Source of the DNA: Megasphaera elsdenii
Lineage (GTDB): Bacteria > Bacillota > Negativicutes > Veillonellales > Megasphaeraceae
Assembly: GCF_020539865.1 (NCBI RefSeq)
Contig: NZ_JAJBQV010000003.1
Location: 1 to 64,000, forward strand
Length of the DNA: 64,000 nucleotides
Reading direction: 5' to 3'
Part shown: in pieces, positions 25,114 through 34,159 of the stretch
Layout: each line of letters begins with the position of its first letter
Position numbering within the stretch: the first letter of the stretch is position 1
The notes under the pieces: model-generated
Told to the model about the DNA's origin: nothing
The model's database searches: none
Seen by the model: the letters and a program-made list of their open reading frames with translations, nothing else
Program-made: the position numbers and the translations under genes

Positions 25114-25128
25114 AATGGGAGGCACGAA

Positions 25129-27984
25129 TTGCAAGATAAATATATTGTCATCAAAGGTGCGCGTCAGCACAATTTAAAGAATATCGATGTCAAGATTCCC
25201 CGGGACAAGCTCGTCGTCTTTACGGGCCTGTCCGGTTCGGGAAAGTCGTCCCTGGCTTTTGATACGATTTATGCCGAAGGCCAGCGCCGTTATGTCGAAT
25301 CGTTGTCAGCCTATGCCCGGCAGTTCTTGGGCCAGATGGATAAGCCTGATGTTGACTATATTGAAGGATTGTCGCCAGCTATTTCTATCGACCAGAAGAC
25401 GACGAGCCGCAATCCCCGGTCGACAGTCGGTACGGTCACGGAAATCTACGATTACCTGCGCCTGCTCTATGCCCGCGTCGGTGAAGCGTACTGCCCGAAA
25501 TGCGGCAAGCCTATCCGCCAGCAGACCATCGAGCAGATGGCCGATGCCGTCATGGCCCTCGGCGAAGGCGAAAAGGTCATGATTATGGCCCCTGTCGTCG
25601 ACGGCCGCAAGGGAACCCATCAGAAACTCTTGGCCCGGCTGGTCAAGGACGGCTACGTCCGTGTCCGCGTCGACGGTGAAATCTATCTTCTGTCCGACGA
25701 TATTCCTTTGGATAAGAACAAGAAGCATACGATTGATGTCATCATCGACCGCCTGGTCATCAAGGACAGTATCTTGACGCGCCTGACTGATTCCTTGGAA
25801 ACGGCGGCTAAATTAGCCGATGGCATCGTCCATATTTTTCGCATGGCTACGAAAGAAGTCCTGACCTTCAGCCAGCACTTTGCCTGCCCGGATTGTCACA
25901 TCAGCCTGCCGGAAATCGAACCTCACCTCTTTTCCTTCAACAGTCCCTTCGGTGCCTGCCCATCCTGCTCGGGCATTGGCAGTACTATGGAAGTCGATGC
26001 GCATCTGGTCTTGCCAGACCGCAAGAAGTCCTTTGCTGACGGTGCTGTAGCGGCCCTCAGCAGTAATCCCGATTCGTGGTTCATGCGCCAGCTCGGCGGG
26101 CTGCTGCGGCCTTATGGCTTTACTTTAGATAACTGTTATGACGACTTGCCAGAAGCTTTGCAGGAAAAACTCATGAATGGCTCCGATGACCAGTGCGTCT
26201 TTGAATACGAAAACCTTCGCGGCGAAGTGAAACAGTTCTCGACGACTTTTGAAGGTATCCTTCCCATGGTCCGCCGCCGCTATCGCGAAGCTTCATCGGA
26301 TATGATGCGCGACCAGTTCGAGCAATTCATGACCGTCAAGCCTTGCTCGACATGCCACGGCGCACGCCTGCGCCATGAAGCCCTGGCTATCAAAATCGGC
26401 GGCTTAAACATCGCCGAATTGACGGATTTGCCTGTGAGCGACATGATTCCCTTCTTTGACAACTTGAAATTGACTGAAAAACAGCAGCTCATTGGCAAGC
26501 AGATTTTCAAGGAAATCAAGGCTCGCCTGAATTTCTTGCAGACCGTCGGCCTTGACTACCTGACTTTGTCGCGGACGGCTGGGACCCTGTCCGGCGGCGA
26601 AGCCCAGCGCATCCGCCTGGCGACCCAAATCGGGTCTGGCCTGGTCGGTGTCCTTTATATCTTGGACGAACCGTCTATTGGCTTGCACCAACGGGATAAT
26701 GACAAGCTTCTGGAAGCCCTTAAGCGCCTGCGCGACCTGGGCAATACGCTCATCGTCGTCGAACACGATGAAGATACTATGCGCGCTGCCGATTATATTG
26801 TCGATATTGGTCCCGAAGCGGGAGAACACGGCGGTACCATCGTCGCCCAAGGGACGGCTGAGGACATTATGGCCTGCCCCCAGTCTTTGACAGGCCAATA
26901 TCTGAAGGGAACTAAATATATCCCCATTCCGAAAGAACGGCGCCAAGGGAATGGTACCTTTTTGGAAATCATCGGTGCAGCCGAACACAATTTAAAACAT
27001 ATAAACGTGTCCATTCCTATCGGGACTTTGACTGTTGTCACTGGCGTATCCGGATCAGGCAAGTCGACCTTAGTCAATGAGATACTTTATAAGGGGATGG
27101 CTGAAGCCGTTTACGGGACGCCACATCGGCCGGGCAAGTTCAAGACCTTGAAAGGCATCGAATACATCGACAAGATCATCAACATCGATCAGTCGCCTAT
27201 CGGCCGGACGCCGCGGTCCAATCCGGCGACGTATACAGGCGTCTTCGATTCTATCCGCCAGCTCTACAGTCAGACGGCGGAAGCCAAGGTCCGGGGCTAC
27301 AAGGCCGGACGGTTCAGCTTCAATATCAAAGGCGGCCGCTGCGAAGCCTGCAAAGGCGACGGCATCATCCGTATCGAAATGAACTTCCTGCCCGACGTCT
27401 ATGTTCCTTGTGAAGTCTGCCACGGTGCCCGCTATAACCGGGAAACGCTGGAAGTTAAATATAAGGGGAAAAATATTTCCGACGTCCTCAACATGACCGT
27501 CGACGACGCTTGTCAGTTCTTTGAAAATATCCCGCGTATCGTCAATAAGCTGAAGACATTGCAGCAAGTCGGCTTGGGTTACATCCGCCTGGGTCAGCCG
27601 GCGACGACTTTGTCCGGCGGCGAAGCCCAGCGGGTCAAACTGGCAACGGAACTGTCCAAGCGTAGTACTGGCCGGACCCTGTATATCCTTGATGAACCGA
27701 CGACGGGCTTGCACACGGCGGATATCCACAAACTCATGGACGTCTTGCAGATGCTCGTCGACGGCGGCGATACGGTTGTCGTCATCGAACACAACTTGGA
27801 CGTCGTCAAGACGGCAGACTACCTCATCGACCTCGGTCCCGAAGGCGGTGCCGGCGGCGGTACCGTCGTCGCTACGGGAATGCCGGAAGAAATCTGCCAG
27901 GTACCGGCATCTTACACGGGTAAATTCCTCAAGCCCGTCCTGGAACGGACTAAGGCCCTCATGGCCGGTAAGAAGGGGGTATAA
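25129..27984 (+). CDS. uvrA: excinuclease ABC subunit A
   Basis: UvrA dimers scan DNA for bulky lesions and load UvrB. The 951-residue protein contains two ABC ATPase modules: Walker [13 protein letters not shown] (near 32) and [12 protein letters not shown] (near 640), and signatures [13 protein letters not shown] and [13 protein letters not shown]. Zinc modules include CPDCH..CPSC and [15 protein letters not shown]. The start is TTG at 25129, six bases after GGGAGG. The 73-bp gap after uvrB holds a short direct repeat (CAAACGT). uvrC follows after 3 bp. Confidence 0.97.
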   Translation: MQDKYIVIKGARQHNLKNIDVKIPRDKLVVFTGLSGSGKSSLAFDTIYAEGQRRYVESLSAYARQFLGQMDKPDVDYIEGLSPAISIDQKTTSRNPRSTVGTVTEIYDYLRLLYARVGEAYCPKCGKPIRQQTIEQMADAVMALGEGEKVMIMAPVVDGRKGTHQKLLARLVKDGYVRVRVDGEIYLLSDDIPLDKNKKHTIDVIIDRLVIKDSILTRLTDSLETAAKLADGIVHIFRMATKEVLTFSQHFACPDCHISLPEIEPHLFSFNSPFGACPSCSGIGSTMEVDAHLVLPDRKKSFADGAVAALSSNPDSWFMRQLGGLLRPYGFTLDNCYDDLPEALQEKLMNGSDDQCVFEYENLRGEVKQFSTTFEGILPMVRRRYREASSDMMRDQFEQFMTVKPCSTCHGARLRHEALAIKIGGLNIAELTDLPVSDMIPFFDNLKLTEKQQLIGKQIFKEIKARLNFLQTVGLDYLTLSRTAGTLSGGEAQRIRLATQIGSGLVGVLYILDEPSIGLHQRDNDKLLEALKRLRDLGNTLIVVEHDEDTMRAADYIVDIGPEAGEHGGTIVAQGTAEDIMACPQSLTGQYLKGTKYIPIPKERRQGNGTFLEIIGAAEHNLKHINVSIPIGTLTVVTGVSGSGKSTLVNEILYKGMAEAVYGTPHRPGKFKTLKGIEYIDKIINIDQSPIGRTPRSNPATYTGVFDSIRQLYSQTAEAKVRGYKAGRFSFNIKGGRCEACKGDGIIRIEMNFLPDVYVPCEVCHGARYNRETLEVKYKGKNISDVLNMTVDDACQFFENIPRIVNKLKTLQQVGLGYIRLGQPATTLSGGEAQRVKLATELSKRSTGRTLYILDEPTTGLHTADIHKLMDVLQMLVDGGDTVVVIEHNLDVVKTADYLIDLGPEGGAGGGTVVATGMPEEICQVPASYTGKFLKPVLERTKALMAGKKGV

Positions 27985-27987
27985 GCC

Positions 27988-29814
27988 ATGGCTGTCAGCG
28001 ATGCCGTTCGGGAAAAGGTCCGCAATTTGCCGACTCAGCCTGGCGTCTATCTCTGGAAGGATGAAAAGGGGAAAATCATTTACGTCGGTAAAGCCGTCAA
28101 CCTGTGCAACCGCGTGACTAGTTATGTCCGTCACGATGCCAACAGGGCGCCGAAAGTAGCGGCCATGGTCAGCCATGCTGCCGATTTGGAAACCATCGTC
28201 GTCGCCACCGAAATGGAAGCCCTCATCCTGGAAAATACGCTCATCAAGAAATACCATCCCCATTACAATATCATGCTTCGCGACGACAAGACCTATCCCT
28301 ATATCAAGGTCACTGTCCAAGAGGATTATCCGCGCATCTTCATGACCCGCCGCGTCAGCCGCGACGGTGCCCGCTATTTCGGACCTTTTGCCGATTCGAC
28401 AGCCGTCCACCGCGTCTTGAAGCTCATGCAGCGGGCTTATCATATCCGTTCGTGCCGGACTATGCCGACGGACCGGCCTTGTTTGCAGTACCATTTGCAT
28501 CACTGCGATGCGCCCTGTGTCCACTATATTACCAAAGCCGATTACGGGATCCGCGTCCGCCAGGCCCTGGATATTCTTGAAGGCCGGGATAACGGCGTTT
28601 CCCAATCGCTGCAGCAGAAGATGGAAGACGCTGCTGAAGCCATGGAATTTGAAAAGGCTGCCATGTACCGCGATCAGATTAAAGCGATTGCCGTCATCCA
28701 GGAACAGCAGAACATCGTTAATACAGCTGGTGGTGATATGGACATCATCGGTTTGGCCCGCCAGGCTGGACAGCCATGCGTCCAGATTTATACGGTCCGC
28801 ATGGGCAAGCTCATGGGACGGGAGACGTTCTCTCTGGACAACAGTAGTGATGACGACGTTCCGTCCTTGATGGAAGCCGTCGTTGACCAGTATTACGGCG
28901 ATGGGACTTTCATTCCGTCCGAAGTCGTCGTGCCGGCCCTGGAGGACCTGGATGGCTGTCAGCGCCGCCTGAGTCAGCAGAAGGGGAAGAAAGTGACTGT
29001 CGTCATTCCCCAGCGGGGGCCGAAGAAACAGCTCTTGGACATGGCTTCTGAAAATGCAGCTGCCTTTTTAGAACAGAAACGCCTGCAATGGCAGCACGAC
29101 GTTGACAAGACGACAGGCGCCGTCGAAGGCCTGGCACGCATCCTGAATTTGCCTTGCCTGCCGGAGCGGATGGAGTGCTTCGATATTTCCCATACCCAGG
29201 GCATAGAGACAGTTGCCTCGATGGTCGTCTTCGAGCACGGCCAGCCGACTAAGAAGGAGTATCGTCGTTTTAAACTGAAGACCGTTCAGGGCAAGCCTGA
29301 TGACTTCAAGTCCATGGCAGAAATCATGGAACGGCGTTATGGTGAAAAGGACTGGCCCGTACCGGATCTGATTATCATCGACGGCGGCAAAGGCCAGCTC
29401 CATGCGGCCCTGCCGGTCATCCGCCAGGCTGGCTGCGAAGCACCGGTCATCAGTCTGGCCAAGCGCATCGAAGAAGTCTTCGTCGAAGGCCGCAGCGATT
29501 CTATCATCCTCAGTCATCATACGCCGGAACTCCAGCTGTTGCAGGCTATCCGCGACGAAGCCCACCGCTTTGCCATTACCTATCACCGCCATCTTCGGGG
29601 AAAGCGCAGTCTCGTGTCCATCTTAGATCACGTCGAAGGTATCGGTCCCAAGCGGCGCAAGGCCTTATGGACGGCCTTCAAAACTTTGGCCGACATGAAG
29701 GCGGCTTCCATCGACGAACTGGCTGCTGTGCCGGGTATGAACCGCCAGGCTGCGGAAAATATCTATTATTTCTTCCGTTTGGGAACGGATGAAAAGAGGA
29801 AAATGACCCAATAA
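27988..29814 (+). CDS. uvrC: excinuclease ABC subunit C
   Basis: UvrC makes both incisions around the lesion. The 608-residue product shows the GIY-YIG nuclease (PGVYLW and IIYVGKA near 15-30), a UVR domain (EDAAEAMEFEKAAMYRDQI near 215) that contacts UvrB, the RNase H-like endonuclease region (ECFDISHTQG, IDGGKGQL), and C-terminal helix-hairpin-helix motifs (VEGIGPKRRKAL). It follows uvrA with AAGGGGG before the ATG, completing a UvrABC operon. Confidence 0.97.
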   Translation: MAVSDAVREKVRNLPTQPGVYLWKDEKGKIIYVGKAVNLCNRVTSYVRHDANRAPKVAAMVSHAADLETIVVATEMEALILENTLIKKYHPHYNIMLRDDKTYPYIKVTVQEDYPRIFMTRRVSRDGARYFGPFADSTAVHRVLKLMQRAYHIRSCRTMPTDRPCLQYHLHHCDAPCVHYITKADYGIRVRQALDILEGRDNGVSQSLQQKMEDAAEAMEFEKAAMYRDQIKAIAVIQEQQNIVNTAGGDMDIIGLARQAGQPCVQIYTVRMGKLMGRETFSLDNSSDDDVPSLMEAVVDQYYGDGTFIPSEVVVPALEDLDGCQRRLSQQKGKKVTVVIPQRGPKKQLLDMASENAAAFLEQKRLQWQHDVDKTTGAVEGLARILNLPCLPERMECFDISHTQGIETVASMVVFEHGQPTKKEYRRFKLKTVQGKPDDFKSMAEIMERRYGEKDWPVPDLIIIDGGKGQLHAALPVIRQAGCEAPVISLAKRIEEVFVEGRSDSIILSHHTPELQLLQAIRDEAHRFAITYHRHLRGKRSLVSILDHVEGIGPKRRKALWTAFKTLADMKAASIDELAAVPGMNRQAAENIYYFFRLGTDEKRKMTQ

Positions 29815-29816
29815 AT

Positions 29817-29826
29817 ATGATATAAT
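29817..29826 (+). promoter_or_regulatory. extended -10 promoter of the DUF3298 gene
   Basis: TGA followed by TATAAT forms an extended -10. No good -35 box. It lies at the 3' end of uvrC, 28 bp before the start codon. Confidence 0.45.
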
Positions 29827-29853
29827 GAAAGAAATGAAAGAGGAGGGATTATA

Positions 29854-30501
29854 ATGAAGAAGAAAGTCCTTACCATGTTATGCGGCGTCTGGCTCATGGG
29901 GGCCGTTGCCATGGCTGCTTCGCCAGCCGTCATCCAGGATGCGCCGAAAGCCGTGTATACACACAGCGATGGCAGCGTCCTCAGTATTCATTACCCGTCT
30001 ATTACTATGACGGGTAATGCCGGAGCTGCCCAGCTGATAGCACAGTATTTTGCTGATGAACAGCAGCAGGCTAAGACCTTTTTCGACCAGCAAGGCACTA
30101 AGGGCATCAAGCTGACAGAAGAGAAAACCTACACCGTCACCTTGAACGATGGTCAATATTTGTCCTTCCTCGATGAAGGGTATCTCTATTTTGACCGGGC
30201 TGCCCATCCGACCAGCTGGAAGACTGGCGTCGTCTTCGATATGGCGACGGGAAAGCGCATCACCAATTGGCGCGACTTGGTCAAACCGGGCGATGAAAAG
30301 TATTTCACACTTAAGAAAATCACGAATAAACTGACCTTGAGCGACCACGTCTTGTCGACATATTTCAACGGGCTGACAGAGGACCCGAAGAATTTTTACC
30401 TCGACAAGAACCGCAATATCCACTTCGTCTTCGGACAGTATGAAGTAGCGCCGTACTCGTCGGGCATCATCGATATTAATATGGGGAGACAGGCAAAATA
30501 A
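29854..30501 (+). CDS. secreted DUF3298/DUF4163-type protein
   Basis: 215 residues with a signal peptide (KKK, hydrophobic core, AMAAS cleavage region near 22-24). The body resembles the RsiV-like C-terminal domain: TLNDGQYLSFLDEGYLYFD, VVFDMATGKRITNWRDLVKPG and VFGQYEVAPYSSG are hallmarks of DUF3298. In RsiV this domain binds lysozyme, but there is no membrane helix or sigma factor gene here, so a soluble periplasmic role is likelier. AGGAGGG precedes the ATG. Confidence 0.75.
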   Translation: MKKKVLTMLCGVWLMGAVAMAASPAVIQDAPKAVYTHSDGSVLSIHYPSITMTGNAGAAQLIAQYFADEQQQAKTFFDQQGTKGIKLTEEKTYTVTLNDGQYLSFLDEGYLYFDRAAHPTSWKTGVVFDMATGKRITNWRDLVKPGDEKYFTLKKITNKLTLSDHVLSTYFNGLTEDPKNFYLDKNRNIHFVFGQYEVAPYSSGIIDINMGRQAK

Positions 30502-30515
30502 GTCATAAAATAATC

Positions 30516-30544
30516 TTGCTTTTTTTGGGCCAATATGATATTAT
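30516..30544 (+). promoter_or_regulatory. promoter of the rubredoxin gene
   Basis: TTGCTT, 17 bp, TATTAT. The leader of about 55 nt is AT-rich. Confidence 0.65.
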
Positions 30545-30607
30545 AAACGTGTAAAAAATAATTAATAAGAATTATTCGTTAATACGTTGATTCAGGAGGA
30601 AAAAGAC

Positions 30608-30769
30608 ATGGATAAGTACGAATGCAGCATTTGCGGTTACATTTATGACGAAGCTGAAGGCGATGCAGACAACGGTATCGCAGCTGGCACGAAATTCGCT
30701 GATCTCCCGGCAGATTGGGTATGTCCGACCTGCGGCGCTGACAAAGACGCTTTCGTAAAAATGGACTAA
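30608..30769 (+). CDS. rubredoxin
   Basis: A 53-residue electron carrier with a single Fe bound by Cys6, Cys9 (ECSICGY) and Cys39, Cys42 (VCPTCGA). It is very close to the 52-residue rubredoxin sequenced from M. elsdenii as I remember it, apart from a short change in the loop after residue 18. It may serve in oxygen or peroxide defence or as an electron carrier for flavoproteins. The ATG at 30608 follows CAGGAGG; an earlier in-frame ATG is upstream of that site. Own promoter and terminator. Confidence 0.97.
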   Translation: MDKYECSICGYIYDEAEGDADNGIAAGTKFADLPADWVCPTCGADKDAFVKMD

Positions 30770-30807
30770 TCAGTTACTCTAAACTGCAAATTTTTAACTT
30801 CAAACTT

Positions 30808-30843
30808 AAAAAGAGCTTGTCGTATATGCGGCAAGCTCTTTTT
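30808..30843. terminator. terminator after rubredoxin
   Basis: AAGAGCTTGTCG (30811-30822) / CGGCAAGCTCTT (30829-30840) with A and T tracts; one wobble pair. Confidence 0.9.
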
Positions 30844-30844
30844 A

Positions 30845-30873
30845 TTGACAATATCCCGGAAGCACGATACAAT
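30845..30873 (+). promoter_or_regulatory. promoter of the DUF2262-like gene
   Basis: Consensus TTGACA, 17 bp, TACAAT, overlapping the tail of the preceding terminator. Confidence 0.82.
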
Positions 30874-30932
30874 GATTACTGTTAGACATAAATATTCGTC
30901 ATGTTTCACATGATTTTGCAGGGGGTGCTTCT

Positions 30933-31328
30933 GTGAATTTAAAATATGTCAAAGGCAGTTACATGGATGAAATCATGTATGAAGGCCGGCCTGTCTTATT
31001 TACGCTCGATGGCCTTGATGAAGGTCATGAAGCGGAAGCGCAGCAGTATGGTGAAGAAATTTGGAACTGGGTCTTGGCGCACCGCTCCCGTGTCATCGCC
31101 CACGCACCGCTGATTGCGAATTTCAAGAATAAGAAATGGCGTTCTGACGGTGAACCGGAAATGACAGCTGAAGAGATTCGCAGTTATTTGAGCCGCATCA
31201 CTTCGATTTATGCCACTTATAAGAAGGGCTTCGACGTATTCTTCGATACCAATGAAGTATTTGATGAACGGTCCATCGTTATCAGCATAGGCAAGAATTT
31301 CTTCTTTGAAGGCTTTAAACTCTTGTAA
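30933..31328 (+). CDS. hypothetical protein, possibly DUF2262-like
   Basis: 131 residues, soluble and acidic, without signal peptide or membrane helix. The order of motifs (an alpha-helical IWNWVLAH segment, NFKNKKW, EMTAEEIRSYL, then FFDTNEVFDERSIVISIG) resembles DUF2262 as I remember it. That match is a guess from pattern only. The start is GTG at 30933 with GGGGGTG upstream. It has its own promoter, lies 71 bp before the SCIFF precursor gene and on the same strand; read-through into the SCIFF unit is possible because no terminator separates them. Confidence 0.5.
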   Translation: MNLKYVKGSYMDEIMYEGRPVLFTLDGLDEGHEAEAQQYGEEIWNWVLAHRSRVIAHAPLIANFKNKKWRSDGEPEMTAEEIRSYLSRITSIYATYKKGFDVFFDTNEVFDERSIVISIGKNFFFEGFKLL

Positions 31329-31338
31329 TCCTGTCATA

Positions 31339-31367
31339 TTGTAGAATCACTGAGAATGTGGTAAAAT
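31339..31367 (+). promoter_or_regulatory. promoter of the SCIFF unit
   Basis: TTGTAG, 17 bp, TAAAAT, 33 bp before the precursor start. Confidence 0.65.
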
Positions 31368-31399
31368 AAGGAATAATCATTGATAGCGAGGTGAATATC

Positions 31400-31540
31400 A
31401 TGGCAAAACACATCATTACGATCAATACAGAATCGATCCAGAAGACGGCACAGCACGCTGGCTGCAGCGAATGCCAGACGTCCTGCCAGTCTGCTTGCAA
31501 AACTTCTTGCACTGTTGGCAATCAGATTTGCACAAAATAA
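31400..31540 (+). CDS. scfA: SCIFF ranthipeptide precursor (six cysteines in forty-five residues)
   Basis: A 46-residue peptide with a Cys-free leader (MAKHIITINTESIQKTAQHA) and a core with Cys at 22, 25, 29, 33, 37 and 44. It fits the SCIFF family in length, start and Cys number. In the family a partner radical SAM enzyme forms thioether bridges from Cys to non-alpha carbons of acceptor residues (ranthipeptides), with Thr as a known acceptor; here T27, T35 and T38 lie between the cysteines. GAGGTG precedes the ATG. The partner gene follows after a hairpin. Missed by ORF callers with high length limits. Confidence 0.95.
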   Translation: MAKHIITINTESIQKTAQHAGCSECQTSCQSACKTSCTVGNQICTK

Positions 31541-31554
31541 GTTACGTGAAGGAA

Positions 31555-31589
31555 AAGGGGCGTCGCTCGCGCGGCACCCCCTTCTTTTT
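31555..31589 (+). terminator. intercistronic attenuator between scfA and scfB
   Basis: GGGG and GTCGC pair with GCGGC and CCCC (one mismatch and one wobble between the blocks), followed by CTTCTTTTT. Partial termination here would keep precursor mRNA above maturase mRNA. Confidence 0.75.
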
Positions 31590-31609
31590 GTATGGAGGAA
31601 ACATTATTC

Positions 31610-33043
31610 ATGGCTGAAATTAAACCAATGATTCATAAATACTGTCAGAACGGCACTTACATGCTCCTCGATGTCAACAGCGGCATTATCAACGTCATCG
31701 ACAAGATGACTTACGATGTCCTCGACGTCTATGACGGTACCAATAAAGACGCTGTCTATCAGGCTTTTTCCGGGACTTATGATAAAAAGGATTTGGACGA
31801 AACCCTGAGAGAACTGGACGGGCTTATCGAAAAGGAAATGCTCTTTGCGCCGATGACGGAAAACTTCAAAGTCGTTGCCGAAGAAGAACCGGTCATCAAG
31901 TCGCTGTGCCTGAATATCGCTCACGATTGCAACCTGCGCTGTCAGTATTGCTTTGCCTCCCAAGGCGACTACGATACGCACAAGCGGGAACTCATGAGCT
32001 TCGACGTAGCCAAACGGGCTGTCGACCTGCTTATCAAAAGTACAGAAGGCAAACGCCAGCACTGCGAAATCGACTTCTTTGGCGGTGAACCGCTGATGAA
32101 CTTCGACGTCGTCAAACAGACCATTGAATACATCAGGAAACAGGAAAAAATTCACGATAAAGTATTCAAACTGTCCCTGACGACAAACGGCATGCTCCTC
32201 GATCCAGCCAAGGTCAAGTATTTGACGGATAATCACATCAGCCTCATCTTGAGCCTCGACGGCCGTCCGGAAGTTCACGACCGCATGCGCCCTGATGCCG
32301 GTGGCCACGGCTCGTATAAGACTTGTGCTGCCAATCAGGTCTATGCGGCGAAACACCGCAATGGCGAAGAATATTACGTCCGCGGAACGTATACAAAATA
32401 CAACCTCGATTTTACGAAAGACGTGGAACACATGGCCGACCTCGGCTTTGAAGGTCTGTCCATGGAACCTGTCGTCGGCGATGACTTGTCCTATGCCATT
32501 ACCGATGACGACTTGCCCCGCATTTATGAAGAATACGACCGCCTGGCCGATTTCTACTTGAAACGCATGGATGAAGGCCGTCCCTTCATTTATTACCATT
32601 TCATCATGGACCTCTATCGCGGTCCTTGCATCGCCAAGCGTCTGCGCGGCTGCGGTGCCGGCCATGAATACATGTGCGTCGTCCCCAATGGCGATATCTA
32701 CCCCTGTCATCAATTCGTCGGCCAAGATGACTATGTCATTGGCAACGTCTATGACGGCGTGACCAATACGGAACTGCCGCCGCTCTTCCGCGACATGCAC
32801 GTCCTCAACAAGCCCATCTGCTGCAATTGCTGGGCCAAGTTCTTCTGCAGCGGCGGCTGCCATGCCAATAATATCAAGTACGGTGGTAATATCCAGACGC
32901 CGTATGAATTGAGCTGTAAGATACAGAAGAAGCGCATCGAATGTGCCATGTACATCCAGGCCATCTTAGCTATGCGCGGCCAGAAGGCCCGCCTCTTCGG
33001 GGACCCGGAAGAAAATTGTGAAGGATGCGGCGCCTGTGAATAA
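31610..33043 (+). CDS. scfB: SCIFF radical SAM maturase (thioether-forming, SPASM domain)
   Basis: A 477-residue enzyme. Residues 1-95 look like the peptide-binding (RRE-type) N-terminus. The radical SAM cluster motif is Cys107-x3-Cys111-x2-Cys114 (CNLRCQYC), then DFFGGEPL. A C-terminal SPASM region (CGAGHEYMCV, IYPCHQF, CCNCWAKFFCSGGC) and a last CEGCGACE cluster supply auxiliary 4Fe-4S ligands. It should cut SAM and link Cys thiols of the ScfA peptide to acceptor residues. The ATG at 31610 follows GGAGG by 11 bases. A small membrane protein gene overlaps its end. Confidence 0.95.
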   Translation: MAEIKPMIHKYCQNGTYMLLDVNSGIINVIDKMTYDVLDVYDGTNKDAVYQAFSGTYDKKDLDETLRELDGLIEKEMLFAPMTENFKVVAEEEPVIKSLCLNIAHDCNLRCQYCFASQGDYDTHKRELMSFDVAKRAVDLLIKSTEGKRQHCEIDFFGGEPLMNFDVVKQTIEYIRKQEKIHDKVFKLSLTTNGMLLDPAKVKYLTDNHISLILSLDGRPEVHDRMRPDAGGHGSYKTCAANQVYAAKHRNGEEYYVRGTYTKYNLDFTKDVEHMADLGFEGLSMEPVVGDDLSYAITDDDLPRIYEEYDRLADFYLKRMDEGRPFIYYHFIMDLYRGPCIAKRLRGCGAGHEYMCVVPNGDIYPCHQFVGQDDYVIGNVYDGVTNTELPPLFRDMHVLNKPICCNCWAKFFCSGGCHANNIKYGGNIQTPYELSCKIQKKRIECAMYIQAILAMRGQKARLFGDPEENCEGCGACE

Positions 33044-33242
33044 GCTGACCAAGCTCATGAAGCTCAAGGTCTTCTTATGGATTGTTGTCTATGCCTATTT
33101 ACTGTATGCTATCGTCGTCGACGGCTTGTCGGCAGGTCTTTTAGGCCTGCTGGCGGCAGCCGTTGTCGTCTGTATCATGCAAGCATGGATGCACAGTAAG
33201 ACCCGGACCCGGTGGATGCATAATAAATTTGATAAAAAATAA
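33036..33242 (+). CDS. small membrane protein overlapping scfB
   Basis: The GTG at 33036 gives 68 residues and overlaps scfB by 8 nt; AAGGA lies 10 bases upstream. A basic start (NKLTKLMKLK) is followed by two hydrophobic segments (about 12-28 and 31-50) and a basic tail with WMHSKTRTRWMHNKFDKK-like composition. The tight coupling to the maturase suggests a role in peptide handling or export, but no family is recognised. A GTG at 33018 is an alternative start. Confidence 0.65.
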   Translation: MNKLTKLMKLKVFLWIVVYAYLLYAIVVDGLSAGLLGLLAAAVVVCIMQAWMHSKTRTRWMHNKFDKK

Positions 33243-33263
33243 CCAGAAACGCTACTAAATAGG

Positions 33264-33292
33264 TTGACTTTGTGGCGTTTATGGAGTACATT
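33264..33292 (+). promoter_or_regulatory. promoter of the suf operon
   Basis: TTGACT, 17 bp, TACATT. Confidence 0.75.
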
Positions 33293-33306
33293 AAGAACAG
33301 CCCAGT

Positions 33307-33329
33307 AAGTGTATCTAAATGGTACACTT
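33307..33329 (+). promoter_or_regulatory. inverted repeat at the suf transcription start
   Basis: AAGTGTA (33307-33313) and TACACTT (33323-33329) form perfect 7-bp arms around 9 nt, just after the expected start of transcription. It could be an operator for an Fe-S or iron regulator, or an mRNA hairpin. Confidence 0.45.
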
Positions 33330-33407
33330 TATCAATATAAAAATTCGCGCTCTGTCCTGCTGTGTAGGAGAGAGGTGAAACGTATAACTTATGTAGGAGT
33401 GATACTG

Positions 33408-34145
33408 ATGAGTGAATTATTAAGAGTAGAAGGCTTGCACATCGCTGTCGAAGGCAAAGAAATCCTCAAAGGCCTCGACTTGACGATCAACACAGGCGAA
33501 ACACATGTCATCATGGGGTCCAATGGCGCCGGCAAATCGACGCTGTTCAATGCTATCATGGGCAACCCGAAATATGTCGTCACAGCTGGCAAAATCTTCT
33601 TTGAAGGTAAAGATATTACGGAAGCTCCTGTCAATGAACGCGCCAAAGCAGGCATCTTCATGGCATTCCAGCAGCCTATTGCTGTCCAGGGCATTTCCGT
33701 TGAAAACTTCATCCGCAATGCCAAGAGCACCGTATCGGGCCAGCAGCAGCGCATCATGCCTTTCCGCAAGAAGCTCCACGCTCAGATGGAACAGCTGAAG
33801 ATGGATAAATCTTATGCGGAACGCTATGTCAACGACGGCTTCTCCGGCGGCGAACGGAAAAAGACGGAAATCCTCCAGATGTGCATGCTCGAACCGAAAC
33901 TGACCATGCTCGACGAAATCGACTCGGGCCTCGACGTCGACGCCGTCCGCATCGTATCGGAAACGGTATCCAAATACCACAATGAAACCAATTCTATCTT
34001 GGTTATTACCCACCACAGTGAAATCTTGCAGCACTTGAAACCGGATTTCGTTCACATCCTCATCGACGGCAAAATCGTCAAGACCGGCGATGCATCGCTC
34101 ATCCAGGCTATTGAAGCTAACGGCTACGACGCATACAAAGGATAG
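33408..34145 (+). CDS. sufC: Fe-S cluster assembly ATPase SufC
   Basis: A 245-residue soluble ABC-type ATPase that works with SufB and SufD on the Fe-S scaffold. Walker A is GSNGAGKSTL (near 37), the signature FSGGERKKTEILQM (near 145), and Walker B LTMLDEIDSGLDVDA. The ATG at 33408 follows AGGAG by 8 bases; the longer frame runs into the leader. First gene of sufCBDSU. Confidence 0.96.
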   Translation: MSELLRVEGLHIAVEGKEILKGLDLTINTGETHVIMGSNGAGKSTLFNAIMGNPKYVVTAGKIFFEGKDITEAPVNERAKAGIFMAFQQPIAVQGISVENFIRNAKSTVSGQQQRIMPFRKKLHAQMEQLKMDKSYAERYVNDGFSGGERKKTEILQMCMLEPKLTMLDEIDSGLDVDAVRIVSETVSKYHNETNSILVITHHSEILQHLKPDFVHILIDGKIVKTGDASLIQAIEANGYDAYKG

Positions 34146-34159
34146 TAGGAGGTACAGCT

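Noticed and set aside
27070..28605. Long open frame on the minus strand opposite uvrA/uvrC (about 510 codons); similar ones opposite smc (55265-56836) and the RND permease (61956-63668)
   Set aside because: They are mirror frames of genes with strong third-position GC bias. No ribosome-binding sites, no recognisable domains, and the sense strand encodes well-known proteins.
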